Of a DNA stretch of 47,219 nucleotides, positions 33,230 to 44,960 are shown in pieces. Under the pieces are notes generated by a model. The model was not told where the DNA came from. It worked only from the letters and a program-made list of their open reading frames with translations, and ran no database searches. The stretch covers positions 18,995 to 66,213 of the forward strand of contig NW_022985213.1 in the NCBI RefSeq assembly GCF_010093535.1. Reading direction: 5' to 3'. Made by a program: the position numbers and the translations under genes. The stretch is from Lindgomyces ingoldianus. Taxonomy: Eukaryota > Ascomycota > Dothideomycetes > Pleosporales > Lindgomycetaceae. Position 1 is the first letter of the stretch, and the number at the start of each line of letters is the position of its first letter.

Positions 33230-34068
33230 TTAATAAATAATAACCTTTATGTATGTCTTTGCTACAGCAGCTTTAAACTGTCTCTAGAGTAGCTCTAAGT
33301 ACTATATAGAAAAGGATGCTAAAGTGTTAAAGTTAGGTTAACTTAGTAAAGTGTCCCTTGCTATCTAGGTTTTAACCTTGTGCTAGCTTTAGCTAGTGTC
33401 TTAGAAGAATCTAGGTAACAAGGCTTAGTAAAATAACATTAATATATAATAACTTTTATATACACTTTTATTATAGCAGCTTTAAACTGTCTTTAGAGTA
33501 GCTCTAAGTACTGTATAAAAAAGAACACTAGAGTGTTAAAGTTAGGTTAACTTAGTAAGGCGTCCCTTACTACCTAGGTTTTAACCTTATGCTAGCTTTA
33601 GCTAGTATTTTAGAAGGATCTAGGTAACAGGGCTTAGTAAGGCAATGTTAATATATAATAACCTTTATATACACTTTTGTTACAGCAGCTTTAAACTGTC
33701 TCTAGAGTAGCTCTAAGTACTATATAGAAAAGGACGCTAGAGTGTTAGAGTTAGGTTAACTTAGTAAGGCGTCCCTTACTATTTAAGTTTTAACTTTGTG
33801 CTAGCTTTAGCTAGTGTCTTAAAAGGATCTAGGTAACAGGGCTTAGTAAGATAATGTTAATATATAATAACTTTTATGTACACCTTTATTACAGCAGCTT
33901 TAAACTGTCTCTAGAGTAGCTTTAAGTACTGTATAAGAAAGAACACTAAAGTGTTAAAGTTAAGTTAACTTAGTAAGGCGTCCTTTACTGTCTAGGCTTT
34001 AACTTTGTGCTAGCTTTAGCTAGTGTCCTAGAAGGGCCTTAAAGTAGGGCTTATTAAGACAGCTTGCA
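33230..34068. repeat. Four tandem copies of a 209-bp unit
   Basis: Units start at about 33230, 33439, 33648 and 33857 with TTAAT(A/A)(T/A)ATAATAAC. Each contains CAGCAGCTTTAAACTGTC and GTGCTAGCTTTAGCTAGTG. Copies differ mainly by transitions. No coding function is seen. They lie between the two convergent genes of the 12-kb element. Confidence 0.9.
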
Positions 34069-34629
34069 TCTTTAGTAGCTTAAAAATAGTTAGTCTAAGC
34101 CTTAGTTTCTTTAAAGTTTAAAGTTTAGACTATACTACTTTAACTACTAGCATTTAACTAATACTTACACAGCTTCTAGCTTAACTTCTACTTATACTAA
34201 AATAGTGTTTAACTTTTACATATATAGTAAATATAGCTCTTACTACAGCAACAGCAACAGGTATTCTAACAGGTATAATAGTAGAAGCAGTAGACATAGT
34301 GCCTATAATATTTACTATTACTACTTTACTATTAGACAAAAGGTGGGGTAACTTATGCACTAGTATGTCTAATTAGTAATAATCTCTTAAAACTTACAGA
34401 TAAGCTTAAAGCAGATAAATATTACACTAGTGTACTTATCTTATAATAACAACCTTAGCGCCTATAATATCCTTATTACAGACGCCGCCTTATACTACAG
34501 TAACGCTACGTACCTTACACTTATGCTAGGCAGAGACTTTTATGCTAACGCTACCTTATATTTAGGCAGTTATACATGCAATGTATATAATAACTTTAAC
34601 CTGCAAGCTACCTAGTTAATAGAAATAGT
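34069..34629. other. Spacer between tandem arrays
   Basis: AT-rich. A 61-codon open frame (34430-34615) is one of the few stop-free stretches here, but it shows no recognisable domain and I do not call it a gene. Confidence 0.4.
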
Positions 34630-35112
34630 TTAATAGACACACTTTAATAGACATAGTTTAATAGACGCAGTTTAATAGACATAGCTTTATAGAAATGCTA
34701 GAATAAAAACACTTTAATAGACACACTTTAATAAACACGCTTTAATAGACATAGTTTAATAAACATACTTTAATAAACACAGTTTAATAGACACAGTTTA
34801 ATAGACATAGCTTTATAAAAATGCTAAAATAAAAATGCTTTAATAAACACACTTTAATAAACACAGTCTAATAGACGCAGTTTAATAGACACAGCTTTAT
34901 AAAAATGCTAGAATAGAAACAGTTTAATAGACACAGCTTTATAGAAATGCTAGGATAGAAATGCTTTAATAAACACACTTTAATAGACACGCTTTAATAG
35001 ACATAGTTTAATAGACACACTTTAATAGACATAGTTTAATAGACGCAGTTTAATAAACACAGCTTTATAAAAATGCTAGAATAGAAACGCTTTAATAGAA
35101 ACGCTTTAATAG
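34630..35112. repeat. Minisatellite of 14-bp TTTAATAGACAYAG units
   Basis: About thirty units of TTTAATA(G/A)ACA(C/T)A(C/G), with an inserted variant CTTTATAGAAATGCTAGAATA recurring four or five times, giving a higher-order pattern. Variation is mostly at RIP-type sites. Confidence 0.9.
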
Positions 35113-35159
35113 AAGCGCTTTAAGGAATGCCTATAAATAGGCTTTTTTAATATTGTATA

Positions 35160-35340
35160 TAACTCTATAATTTTACTATCTACAAACTCCTGCAAACTTA
35201 TATAAACTCCTAAAAACTTCTGTAGACTCTTAGAAACTTCTGTAGACTCCTAGAAACTTCTGTAGACTCCTAGAAACTTCTATAGACTCCTAGAAACTTC
35301 TGTAGACTCTAAGAAACTTCTATAGACTCCTAAAAACTTT
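35160..35340. repeat. Tandem 20-bp repeat with AACTTCTGTAGACTCCTAG
   Basis: About eight units of 20 bp, AAACTTCT(G/A)TAGACTCCTAG, carrying the AACTTCT word found at the element's ends. It lies just downstream of the C-terminal end of the DUF6589-like relic. Confidence 0.9.
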
Positions 35341-35344
35341 TAAT

Positions 35345-38110
35345 GTAATTATAAAAGGCTATTAATTATTAGAACTTCTGTTAGCTTTTAATCTAATTAG
35401 TAGCACTACTAGCAATTGCTAGGTCTACAATTACATTAAACTTATCTCTAACTGCGCGCGTGTACTTAGTAATATTAGTAAACTTAGAATTATCTGTAGT
35501 GTTAAGTTAGGCAGTTAGATATAGAAGGTCTATAGAGCCTTAAAGCTACACATGCGTGTAGTTAAATTTATTAACTTTTACCTTAAGCATATCTATCCTA
35601 GCAGTGTATATATTAAATAAGTTAAAGAACTTATAGCTTACTAAATTATTTAAGTTTTAAGGCGCTGCTAATTTATTTATAATAAGCGTTTAAGCTAAGA
35701 GAAACATGTTCTAAGTAGTAATAGTAGAAGTATAACTACTAGGCATATTCTTACTAAAGACCCCCTCTAACACTATCTGCACTTTTTTTACCTAGACATT
35801 ATAAAGGCAAGTCTAGTTAAACACCTAATTAATATTATATATAAAGTTTTTATAGTTTCTTAAATTAATTTTATAGCTATAGTTAAAATGCTTTAGGCTT
35901 AGATTAATTAGCTTAAACATGTTTTCCTGTCTATACTAGTTTACAAGACTAGATGTAAGGATAGCATGCTATAACTCTGCAGTGTTAGCTAGTAAGAGAA
36001 GCTAGCAATACTAAAGCATCTTCTAGCTATAATTTATCTGCCTAGCGCTAAAGAAAACAATAATAAAAAAATCTATAAGGCGTTGTAACATGCTAATATT
36101 GCTGTACCTAATAGTATAGTGTACTGTAAGGAAAAGCTTAATCTCCTAAAGCATGCAACACATAGTACAGAACTTAACATTATCTACACTAGCGCTAGAA
36201 CCCTACACCTAACGCTTAAAGGTAATAGTGTGTATGTTCTTAACTAACTATAAAAAATTATTTACTAAAAAATTCTTAATAGCGTTCTTTATATAACTAA
36301 GGTGCTTTAAGAAGAACTTATTAGTTATGTCTTCTAGAAAAAAGCGTTAGCGTTGCATAGCAGCATAGAATAGTGTAGTAACATAGAACATAAACCCCTA
36401 AACAACTAACAGTTCTAGCAGATAGTATTTACTATTATTCTATATAAGCTGTGTTTAACACTACATAACAACATCTAACTTAATAGTATAGTGTGCAACC
36501 TTATCTGCTACAACTAGGCTCTAATATGTCTAGCTAATAGTTAATAAGAGGTTTATCTGCATATAAAACTATGCAGGAACACTAAGCAACTACTACTTTT
36601 TATTATACAGTTAAGTTGCTTAAACTTATCTACTTTATATTAAGTAAATATTACACGCAGTAAGCTAATTACTATAGCATAACTAAAAGTAATTATTAAA
36701 ATTATTACTAGAAATATTAGTAAAGTTGTTAAGCGTGTTTAGACTTAATTAATCTAGCTAAATAGTATTATAGACTTTATAAGGTCTACTAATAGACTTT
36801 TCTTTATTAAATATAGCACTTAACTAATAATACTTAGTTTTAACTAAAGGTAAGTAGTCTAAAATAAAGAATGCTAGGTATTTAAAGAATGCTCTACTGC
36901 TAAAGACATGCAATATAGCTTCTAGGTAAAGACACTTAATTAAATTAGTAATAAGACTTTAAGATATGTTATTATTAATACTATCTAGCCTATCTAATCT
37001 AGGGCTAAGTACAATGTCCTTAAAATCTAGGGGAACTGCTAGGTTGTGCATAGACTAAGTAAGACTAGACTTAGGTAGCTTAGAAGCTAAAATAGCTACA
37101 GCGTTTATTATGCTTTGCATAGTAGCTGTATAGCCTGCCTTCTTATAGCGCGTGCAATCTATAAAGTTAATGTTGTTATACATAAGTACTAGCTTTAAGT
37201 CCTTTATAAGAACTTATAATTTATTTTTTTTAGCACTGTTAGTTTTTATTAGCCTAGAGGTTTATAAGTAATTTTAGAAGTTTTAAAAGTTCTAGAAGTT
37301 TTAGAAGTTTTAGAAGTATTAGAAGTATTAGAAGTATTAGAAGTACTAGATAGTATATATACTTAAGCTTTTTCTATAACCTTATTTATTAGCTTATTAG
37401 TGTAATAATATAAATAATATAACCTAAGTCTACTTAAGACCTTAATTACACAACGCTTTATTTTAGACCTAATAAAATAGGCATCTAGCATAGATGCTAA
37501 AGTGTTTAATCTCTTCTTAGCCTAAGAGAAGTATATAATACTAGTAATAGTAAACACGCGCTTCTTAATTATATTAGACTTATTAGCACCTTAGTAGCTT
37601 ACATATCCCTAGCGTAAATTATGTAATATGCTTATAATAAAATTGTACTAGGTTAGCGCTTAATTTTAGATAGTTTAACTAGCATTGTTAAAGTTAAGCA
37701 TTAATATATTTATATTAGAATTAAAATTTTTAAAGTATATTTCTTATACTAGCTAATCTAGCTCTAAAGTGTAATAATTTATTACATCCTTTATATAAAA
37801 GACTTTTATTTTAAAGAGTAAGTTTATTAAAGTCTTTAGCACACGCTGCCTATTACACGCCTTATAATACTAGCAATGCTTAAGAAGTGTATTATTCTTT
37901 TTATTATTTACTTATTTTAGCATAAAGTCTTAAAAGCTCTATTAGACAGTCTGCAACGCGTCTACTATGTACTGCAACTTCTTACGCTGCAACATAGGAC
38001 TATAACGCTGCGTGGAGGCGCTAGAGATCCTGCCTGCCTAGGTAAGGTTGCTAGAGGCACCTACATTATTGTTATAGTTTGTAGGTTAATCTAGCATAAA
38101 CGTATTTTTA
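35345..38110 (-). pseudogene. DUF6589-like protein relic, candidate transposase of the 12-kb element
   Basis: On the minus strand one frame reads through TAG/TAA codons as a long protein. The N-terminal part (about 38010-37380) ends with ASMLDAYFIRSKIKRCVIKV and LSRLRLYYLYYYTNKL. Then VLMYNNINFIDCTRYKKAGY (about 37195-37135), CYSNQLTACNIYL (about 36679-36640), FYMQINLLLTI (about 36568-36536) and a late LKHFNYSYKINLRNYKN (about 35905-35855). These match my memory of uncharacterised fungal DUF6589 proteins, whose landmarks are YDNINF, GDQLT, WFHLQMN and EHLN. Asp to Asn in both YDN and GDQ fits RIP. The conserved acidic positions could be DDE-type, which is inference. AACTTCT repeats at 37262-37350 may mark an intron or linker. 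The start is uncertain (up to about 38250). Dead copy. Confidence 0.65.
37262..37350. repeat. AGAAGTTTT/AGAAGTATT array
   Basis: About eight 9-bp units, the complement of the AACTTCT words at the element ends, lying inside the span of the DUF6589-like relic. Confidence 0.85.
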
Positions 38111-38459
38111 TTTTGTTTAATTAGAGGGTCACTTGTTAGCTAAAAGAGCCTAGGAGGTAGGCTTAATAATAAGAAGGGGTTGCTAAATAGAGCTATAGTT
38201 AGCGCGTCTGCTAGTGCGTCTGCTAGCGTGTTAGATAGAGTGCTAGCATTGTCTATGTTTAATGTATATTATAAAGCAGAACAAGCGCTTTATAATAATA
38301 GTAATTTTAAGAATTTTAACGCAGTATTAAAGGGTAAAGTACACTATTAAAGATAGCAACGCTAATAGCTAACAGATAAATTAAGATACACATAAATAAC
38401 TACTATTTTCTCTTAGACCCTTAGGACAGAATTACCTCTCTTCTATTTAGTGTGTTCTA

Positions 38460-38581
38460 ATTAGTTTAGAAGTTCCTAGAAGTTCTTAGAAGTTTTAATT
38501 AGCTTAAAAGTTTTAGAAGTTCTGTCTATTCCTAAATAAGTTAAGGGCGATTCTGGGTCGAGGGTCTGACTCGTGAGATAA
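38460..38581. repeat. Right terminal inverted repeat and AGAAGTT repeats
   Basis: AGAAGTTCCTAGAAGTTCTT words lead to GTCTGACTCGTGAGATAA at the tip. It pairs with 26461-26575, with poorer matching in the 40 bp between the tip and the repeat block. Confidence 0.85.
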
Positions 38582-38589
38582 CCAAATGC

Positions 38590-38657
38590 CACCGTTCCCA
38601 TAGTAGGCTCCGCGCCTCCTCCAAGGCTCTCAGGCAAGAGAACAATAGCTGCAATGT
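38590..38657. other. Unmutated island remnant
   Basis: Continues the locus interrupted at 26460, and is cut at 38658 by the next pogo/Fot element (TA 38658-38659). No gene. Confidence 0.6.
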
Positions 38658-38659
38658 TA

Positions 38660-40476
38660 CTGTGTTTTAGCGTGTAATGCACGGCCTCGCGTAATGCACG
38701 GTTCTGCGCGATGCTGTCAAAACTTCAACCACCTCTCTCTCAACCAATATGGGCAGTATTAAGGCCGCTTTAGAGTTGCTAAAATTGCTAAAACCTAGAG
38801 AATTACTAAATTATGCTGCAGTAGCTAGGCAGTATAGCGTTAATTAATCTACGCTCTTAAGGCGTCACTAACGCGTTACCTGCCTGCGTGCAGAGAAACT
38901 TAAAAATTAGCAACTACTTAGCCTAGTGTAGAAGAAAGAGCTAGTAGAGTATATTAATAGACTTTATGCAAGAGGTCTATTTTTTTTAAGATAAATAATT
39001 TAAAATTTTATAATAAAAATAGGTAGTAGGCAAGCTAGTAAGAGCTAAGTTAATTAATTTATTAAAAAGCACTTTATTAACCTATTATCTTAATAGACAT
39101 CTAGCATAGACGCTGCGCGTAATAAAGCTAACTTAGCATTTAAGTACTTGCTATATTTTAAGCTTATACGCAAAAAAATTAAGCAATATAGCATAGAACC
39201 ACAGCATACCTATAATATAGATAAAAAGGGCTTCCTAATTAGGGTACTGTTAAAAATAAAGTAAATCTTCTTTAGACAGTAGTATAAGCAAGGTATTAAG
39301 CAGCAGCTTATATAGAATAGTAATTACAAGTAGATTATAATAATAGCCTACATCTGCGCTAATAGTAGCTCTTTTACGCTTATACTAATCTACTAAGCTG
39401 TTTTTAACTATATATAAGACTTTTAGCTATAAGATTTTAACTTTTTTAAGCATTAAGCTTTCTTTGCTTTATTACTTATAAGTTAGATAAATAATAAACT
39501 AGGCCTAGTATAGCTTAAACATGTGTTTAATTATAAGACTAAGGCAAAGGTGTAATAAGTGTACTAACTTTTATTTCTAGATAGCTATAGATTACATGTT
39601 TTAATAAAGTTTATTAAGTACTGTAATAATAATAAGATCCTTCTAGCTGTATACCTACTACATGCAACCTATACACTGTAGCCTCTTAATGTCTGCATGT
39701 TTAAACCTCTCTTGTTAGCCTACTTAGCTAAGCTAGCTAGCTTTATAGACAAATACTAAAGACTATTATTAATTAAAAAAAGAGACTTTTATAGCATGTT
39801 TAATAAGGCCTAGAAAATATTCTTTAAGCATAAAACTATTTTTAGTGCTTTTAGAGCAACTAGTTTATTACTATTTAAGCTATAAGTAGTCTTACATTAA
39901 TTTTACTATAGGTAGAAAAAGTAACTATTCTTTAGTAAAAGCACTAACTAGCTTAGCGCTTAGTGCAAAGAATTAGAAGAGGGTTAAAGGCCTTTTAGAT
40001 AAGGTTGTTAGTAATCTTTATAAAAAAGATGTATAAAAGCTTAAAAAGACTGTCTAGTTATTCTTAGTGCATTATATCCTCCTCTAGTGTGAGCTTAAGC
40101 AGGTTAAAGATGCGCTAATTAATAAGAAGAAGCGCTACTAGTGTAGCAAGCCTCTCCTACTAGAAGCACCTCTAGAATATCATAGTAGTGCAACCTTCTA
40201 GTCCCTAAACAAGGTCTAAGAAGCATGTAATTGTTAGGCATAAAGAGATGCTAAGATAGAGGCTCTACAGCTTTAAAAACAAGAGAAGGTAAAGCACAAA
40301 GAAGCAGAGAAAGCTAAAAAGGCGCGCGCAGTTAAAAGAAAGAGGCATAGAGTAGTAATAGCAAAGAAGGCTTACCTACAGAAGCTTAAGACAAAAGCAG
40401 CTTAACAAGAGGAGGCAGAGCTTACCTAGCAGGTTAATTAACAGCTTAAAAATGACCTCTAGCAGGCGACAAAGGG
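38660..40476 (+). mobile_element. pogo/Fot-type transposon, copy 2, interrupted at 40476
   Basis: Begins TA-CTGTGTTTTAGCG like copy 1 and aligns with 6549-8370. ATG 38749 is intact here (ATA in copy 1), then the same RIPed DDE1 transposase reading follows. It stops at GACAAAGGG, where the gypsy LTR is inserted. The remaining 290 bp, including the right TIR, are not found in the window. Confidence 0.85.
38749..40476 (+). pseudogene. pogo/Fot transposase relic, copy 2
   Basis: Reads MGSIKAALELLKLLKPRELL at the start, then the TYNIDKKGFLI, LQPLDVCMFKPL-type and C-terminal Lys-rich blocks seen in copy 1 (6638-8520). Truncated by the LTR at 40477. Stops at Gln/Trp positions. Confidence 0.85.
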
Positions 40477-40766
40477 TGTAACGATTCTACAAATCGTTCC
40501 ATATCAGGTCGCTTGGATCCTATCCGAAGGGTCCCCGTATCGGCCCGGACCATGACTCGACCCAGTCCCCTGCAGTTACCCCTATTCCCTCATGTATTTA
40601 GTCGCACCTCGCCCCTGTAGCTAGCTTAGTAGTTTTCTAATATCCTACGTACAAGGCCTATAGGTGTTATTAGTATTCCTAGGTCTCTAAGTCCCTACAC
40701 ACTTCTATATGCCTCTAAGTGGATTTATACTGCATTTAAACCCTTTGTCTTGCCTGCGCTGTTACA
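40477..40766 (+). repeat. 5' LTR of the truncated gypsy element
   Basis: 290 bp. Compared with 18066-18353, bases beyond about 40640 have accumulated C/T changes, while the first 160 bp have few. Confidence 0.9.
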
Positions 40767-40984
40767 TTATATTAAAAAACTTACTTTTACTAGTAACAGC
40801 CTTATTATAATATTATATTAATTATTTATTTAACTACATTTAAGTTCTAAGAAGTGTTTAATTTAGTTTAAGTTATAATTTTTTACACACTATTATATTA
40901 AATTATTTAGTTAGTATAAATAAGATCTTAGAAACTTTTTATTAACTAAAGCCTTTAAGTTTAGAACTTTTTATCCCCTATAAT

Positions 40985-42300
40985 TAAAATTACCTTTAGA
41001 AAAGTTATAAAAAGTGCGCTAAAGTAAAAACTTAAAGACTACTAATAACTTATTAGAATTAAAGACAACTACTAATGCCTAACTTTTAACTACTATTAGA
41101 TCTTATTATAAAGACTGTAACCTGTTTTAGCTATAGCTAAGGCAAGATGCTTACTTCTAGAACTAAATAACTACCTACTTTAATAGCTAAACTCTCTTTT
41201 ATAAAACCTAAAGCTAAAGACCTACTAAATTTAGAGTTAAACTAGAGTAATATAGCCTTTAAAAACTAAGTTGCTTAATTAAAGGTATAAATTAAATAGC
41301 TAACTAGATTAAAAACTATTAGTTCTAATTAACTCTTACTAACTACTAAATTACTTATAATAATGCTTTAAATTACTCTTGCTACTTTAATAGTAAGAGA
41401 CTTTTTAGGCACTTTTAAGCTCTTTTAAAGCTACTTTACTAAACACATGCTTAAAATTAAGAACTTTATAGATAGTAAAAAACTTATGTTTAAATAATAG
41501 TAAGCCTTTATTATAGATAGACTTAACATTAATGTAGATTACTATTAGAGTAAGCGCACACGCATAGCGCTAGTATAGGGACACACTGCTAGTATTGCAA
41601 AGAAATACCTAGAGCCTAGATACCTAGCTAAATTAGATTACTTTTAGTTTAAAAACATAAAAAAAATAATTAAGCTTTTATAAATTTACTTTATTACTAG
41701 TAATAAAAAATAAAGGTGTAATAAGTGTTTTAAACTCTAAAAATAAGTAAAAAAAAAGCGTTTTTTACTTTTAAAGCTTACTTTATTAGTGCTGCTGTTA
41801 AAGAGTTTTTATTAAAAGTAAAATAGTTTTTTTACTTATAAAAAAAGATACTGCCTAGCTTAAAAGTACTAAACTTAGAGTTTAAGTATACTTAGAAGAG
41901 CTTTTTTAAGACTATAGTAGCCTACTTAACAGCTTATAATATAAAAAGAAGAAATACCTTTGCTATTTTAAAGTAAACTGTTAATTTTACTTAATAGTTT
42001 ATAGTTAGACCTAGTACAGATTAGTTTTAAAAGGTTACTAGGGATACATCTAAGGCAGTATACTATTCTAGTGCACCCTAACCTGCACCTCTGTTACTAC
42101 CCTAATCTACCTTAGTTACCTATAGACAATCTAGCTAGACACCTGCCTTAGAAAGACAGACAACTTCTAGCAACTGTTATAATTATAAAAAACTAGGATA
42201 TTTTACTAGTAACTACTCTATCTTTAGAGTATAAAAAATAAAGGTAGAGTAGTAAGATTCTAAAAAAAAATTTATAAATATAAATAATTTTAATCTAGAT
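40985..42300 (+). pseudogene. Gypsy gag relic with CCHC knuckle
   Basis: A Pro-rich linker near 42065-42150 leads to a knuckle read as CYNYKKLGYFTSNYS (42175-42220), expected from C-x2-C-x4-H-x4-C with Cys-to-Tyr and His-to-Tyr RIP changes. Upstream an FDGKRxR-like Gag core is too degraded to delimit. Confidence 0.65.
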
Positions 42301-44188
42301 GCCTTTTAAATAAGAAATAGTAACACTTAAAGAAACTTTTTATTCTAGGCTTAAGTAAGTATAATCTATTAAACATTAATTTATTACACTTATTTAGAGA
42401 AAAACACTTCTAAGTCTCTACTATTTTATATTTAAAAAGCATTAGAGTCTATTTAAATCCTTTAGTTAATACTAGCGCTTATAGTTTTTTATTTATTAAC
42501 TTAATAATTACTAAGTTATTATTTTAATACTTTTATATCTTTATCTAACACTTACTATTTAAAGTTATAGTTAAGAGTTTTTAAGATTAGATCTAAGTCC
42601 TTGTCTACTAGTATATCTGTCTGCATATGTAAATTAATAAAAGAAGCATCTAAAACTACTTTTTTATTATTATAGACCTTAGCTTCTAGAATTGCATTAT
42701 TAGCATTAAATAGCTATGTTGTTTTAAACTCTAGCTAGATATAGATAAAAATTAGATTATATAGCCTAGTAAATATCTGCCTACTTATAAACTTTTACTA
42801 CCCTTGCTTATGCAATTAACCTAGCCTACGTGTAATAAAGAAGTAGAGCTAGATATTAAACAACATAACACACTATAAGAAAAGGACTAATTTTAGTAGT
42901 TATGCAGCCTAACAATCTACTGCATTAGGGGTTTGCTAAGGCTACTAAAATTATACAGATCTTCTATTATGCATAGCCTAAAGACACTTAAATTATTTAT
43001 CTGCTTATTTACTAAGAAGTTTGCAATAGGTTTAAAAGAGATTTATTTAGCTACTATTACTTTAATCTTAGTAAATGCTTTTTATTTTAATATAAAAAAG
43101 AAAAAAAATAAGTTCTTTTTAACTTTTATTTATAAAATTAAGTAATTAATTAAAGATAAATAAGCCTTATAGTTAGACACTAAACATAAAACTAAAGTAT
43201 TAGTAAACTTCTAATTACTTTTTAAATACTATTAGTACTAAGATGTATTTAGCCACACTGCAGCTTACTAGCTACTAGTACATTGTCTATACAACTACAA
43301 GATTGTCCTTATAGAGCCTCTCTTTAATAGTTATAGTCTGTTATACAAATAAAACCTTAAGAAGCTAGAGGTAATAAAAAAATATGTTATAAAAAATTTA
43401 AAATATAGCTTTATTAAGTAGAGTTAGAGCCTTTTTACATCTTTTATTTTTTATGTATAGAAACTAAATAGCAACTTATGTATTTATGTTAATTACTGCA
43501 AACTTAACACTCTTACCTATAAGAATTTGTATCTAATACTGCATATAAATAAACTTTTATTAAGACTTACTAAGGTAGTAATTTTTACTAAGTTTAATAT
43601 TTACATGGCTTTTAATAAAATTAGGATAGATCTAAGCTTTAAAAAGTGTACTACCTTTTAGACATAATATAAAACTTATAAGTGTAAAGTTTTACTTTTT
43701 AGATTATATAATAGTCTAGCAACTTACTAGCGCTATATAAATAATGTATTAATTAACTATCTAGACAATTTTTATTTTACTTATCTTAATAACATTCTTA
43801 TCTACTTTAAAAATAAAGCAGACTATGTATCTAAGGTAAAACTTATACTTAACTAACTCTAATAATATAGACTCTACCTGCAACTAAAAAAATACAAGTT
43901 TAATATATAAAAAACTAAATACTTAGAATTTATTATTAATAAAGAAGAAATAAAGATAGACTTTGCTAAAGTAAATAAAGTACTTAACTAGCTAACACTA
44001 GGAATAGTAACAGAAATTAAAGGATTTCTAGGCCTTACTAGCTACGTACAAAGAATAATTAAAGACTACTTAAAAATTACGCTTCCCCTTATAGACGCCA
44101 CCTTAAAAGAAAGGGTAACTTAGAAATTCTAATAGACAGCAGAAATAGAAGAAGCTTTTTAAAAGCTAAAATAAATAATAATAAGCTT
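42300..44188 (+). pseudogene. Gypsy protease and reverse transcriptase relic
   Basis: The protease region (42300-42800) is poorly readable. The RT reads LCIYVNYCKLNTLT at about 43460-43500 (from LCVDYRxLN), FNIYMAFNKIRI near 43590 (from FDIRxAFNKIRI), TYLNNILIYF at about 43779-43808 (YLDDILIYS with both Asp to Asn), and GIVTEIKGFLGLTSYVQRII at about 44000. The reading ends near 44185 at the start of RNase H. Stops are RIP-type. A 70-codon frame at 42933-43145 is a chance opening. Confidence 0.8.
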
Positions 44189-44911
44189 GTTGAATAGGCT
44201 CTAACAGCTAGCTGCTTATAGTATAAGCACTTAAGTAGCAAGAGTAAGAGTAGTGTACAGTGTGCACAGCGTACAAGGTAGGTAAAGTAAGGGCAACATG
44301 TTTCTAGTTCTATTACTCTTATCTTTTCTCTGTATAAAAGAAAAGAGGGATATCTAGATGTTTACGCACAAAGGTTTACACACAAGCATTATATAACATA
44401 GATACGTGGTCCTGCTTATGCACAATTACTTATATCTAGATTATAACACTGCTGCTGTGTATAAACACTAGCAACTTTTTTTTTTATCTAAAGAGTTGCC
44501 TTCTGTACGCGTTACCTCTCTTTTGTCTGTGTAGGTCTATCTAATTACGTTCTACCTTTACTCTACCCTATTTATTAGGACTTGCCTTAGTAATGCTATA
44601 TATTAAGATAGGCTAGTTACACTATGTAGATAGCTTTATAAATAGTATAAAGTATTTTAGGCTATTATTATCTAGCCTTTATGCGCTTGCCTTATAAGTG
44701 ATTTAGCAGTGTATAAACTATTTTATGTAGAGTTTTGTGCTAGAATAGTGTGGGATCTTTGCGTAGGCAGGTGCGTAGGGAGGTGTATATAATAAGGTCT
44801 TCTCTTCTTCTTTACTTTCTCTTCTTTATCCTTCACTTTCTAAGCTCTACTGTACTATTCCCTAGCTCTTTTCTCTTTTTGTACAGTCCTAACAGTAACA
44901 GATACTCCTGC

Positions 44912-44960
<49 letters not shown>

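Larger units (their letters stand above)
26461..38581. mobile_element. 12.1-kb TIR element with 8-bp target duplication, RecQ-like helicase and DUF6589-like gene
   Basis: The ends TTATCTCACAAGTCAG (26461) and the complement of CTGACTCGTGAGATAA (to 38581) are inverted, with a second inverted block about 60 bp inside (AGACA(A/G)AACTTCTAAAAC...). They are flanked by perfect CCAAATGC copies in unmutated DNA. Two convergent, RIP-dead genes are inside: a RecQ-like helicase (+, 27240-29800) and a DUF6589-like protein (-, 38110-35345). Tandem arrays lie between them. A Fot element (31231-33065) inserted later. Without it the length is about 10.3 kb. A second end fragment is at 6235-6315. An 8-bp duplication occurs in hAT, P and KDZ-type elements among others, but the ends and gene content do not point to one I recognise. 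Confidence 0.85.
40477..44188 (+). mobile_element. Ty3/gypsy retrotransposon, 3'-truncated
   Basis: 5' LTR 40477-40766 (TGTAACG to GTTACA, 290 bp), then gag and pol in + orientation ending in the RT/RNase H region. No 3' LTR is found. The outer half of the LTR is clean and its inner half RIPed, so mutation fades at the element edge. The same LTR family occurs at 6061-6234 and 18066-18353. Confidence 0.85.

Noticed and set aside
34430..34615. 61-codon open frame in the array region
   Set aside because: No domain, no continuation and no start context. It lies between tandem arrays, so it is likely chance.
35920..37200. A plus-strand reading that looked like a long RIPed protein
   Set aside because: The minus-strand frame over the same bases gives conserved-looking blocks (YNNINF, SNQLT, FYMQIN, LKHFN) and extends much further, so I assigned coding to the minus strand.
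26461..38581. A Starship-type giant element
   Set aside because: No tyrosine recombinase (DUF3435) captain can be read near either end, and the element has inverted ends with an 8-bp duplication, unlike Starships.
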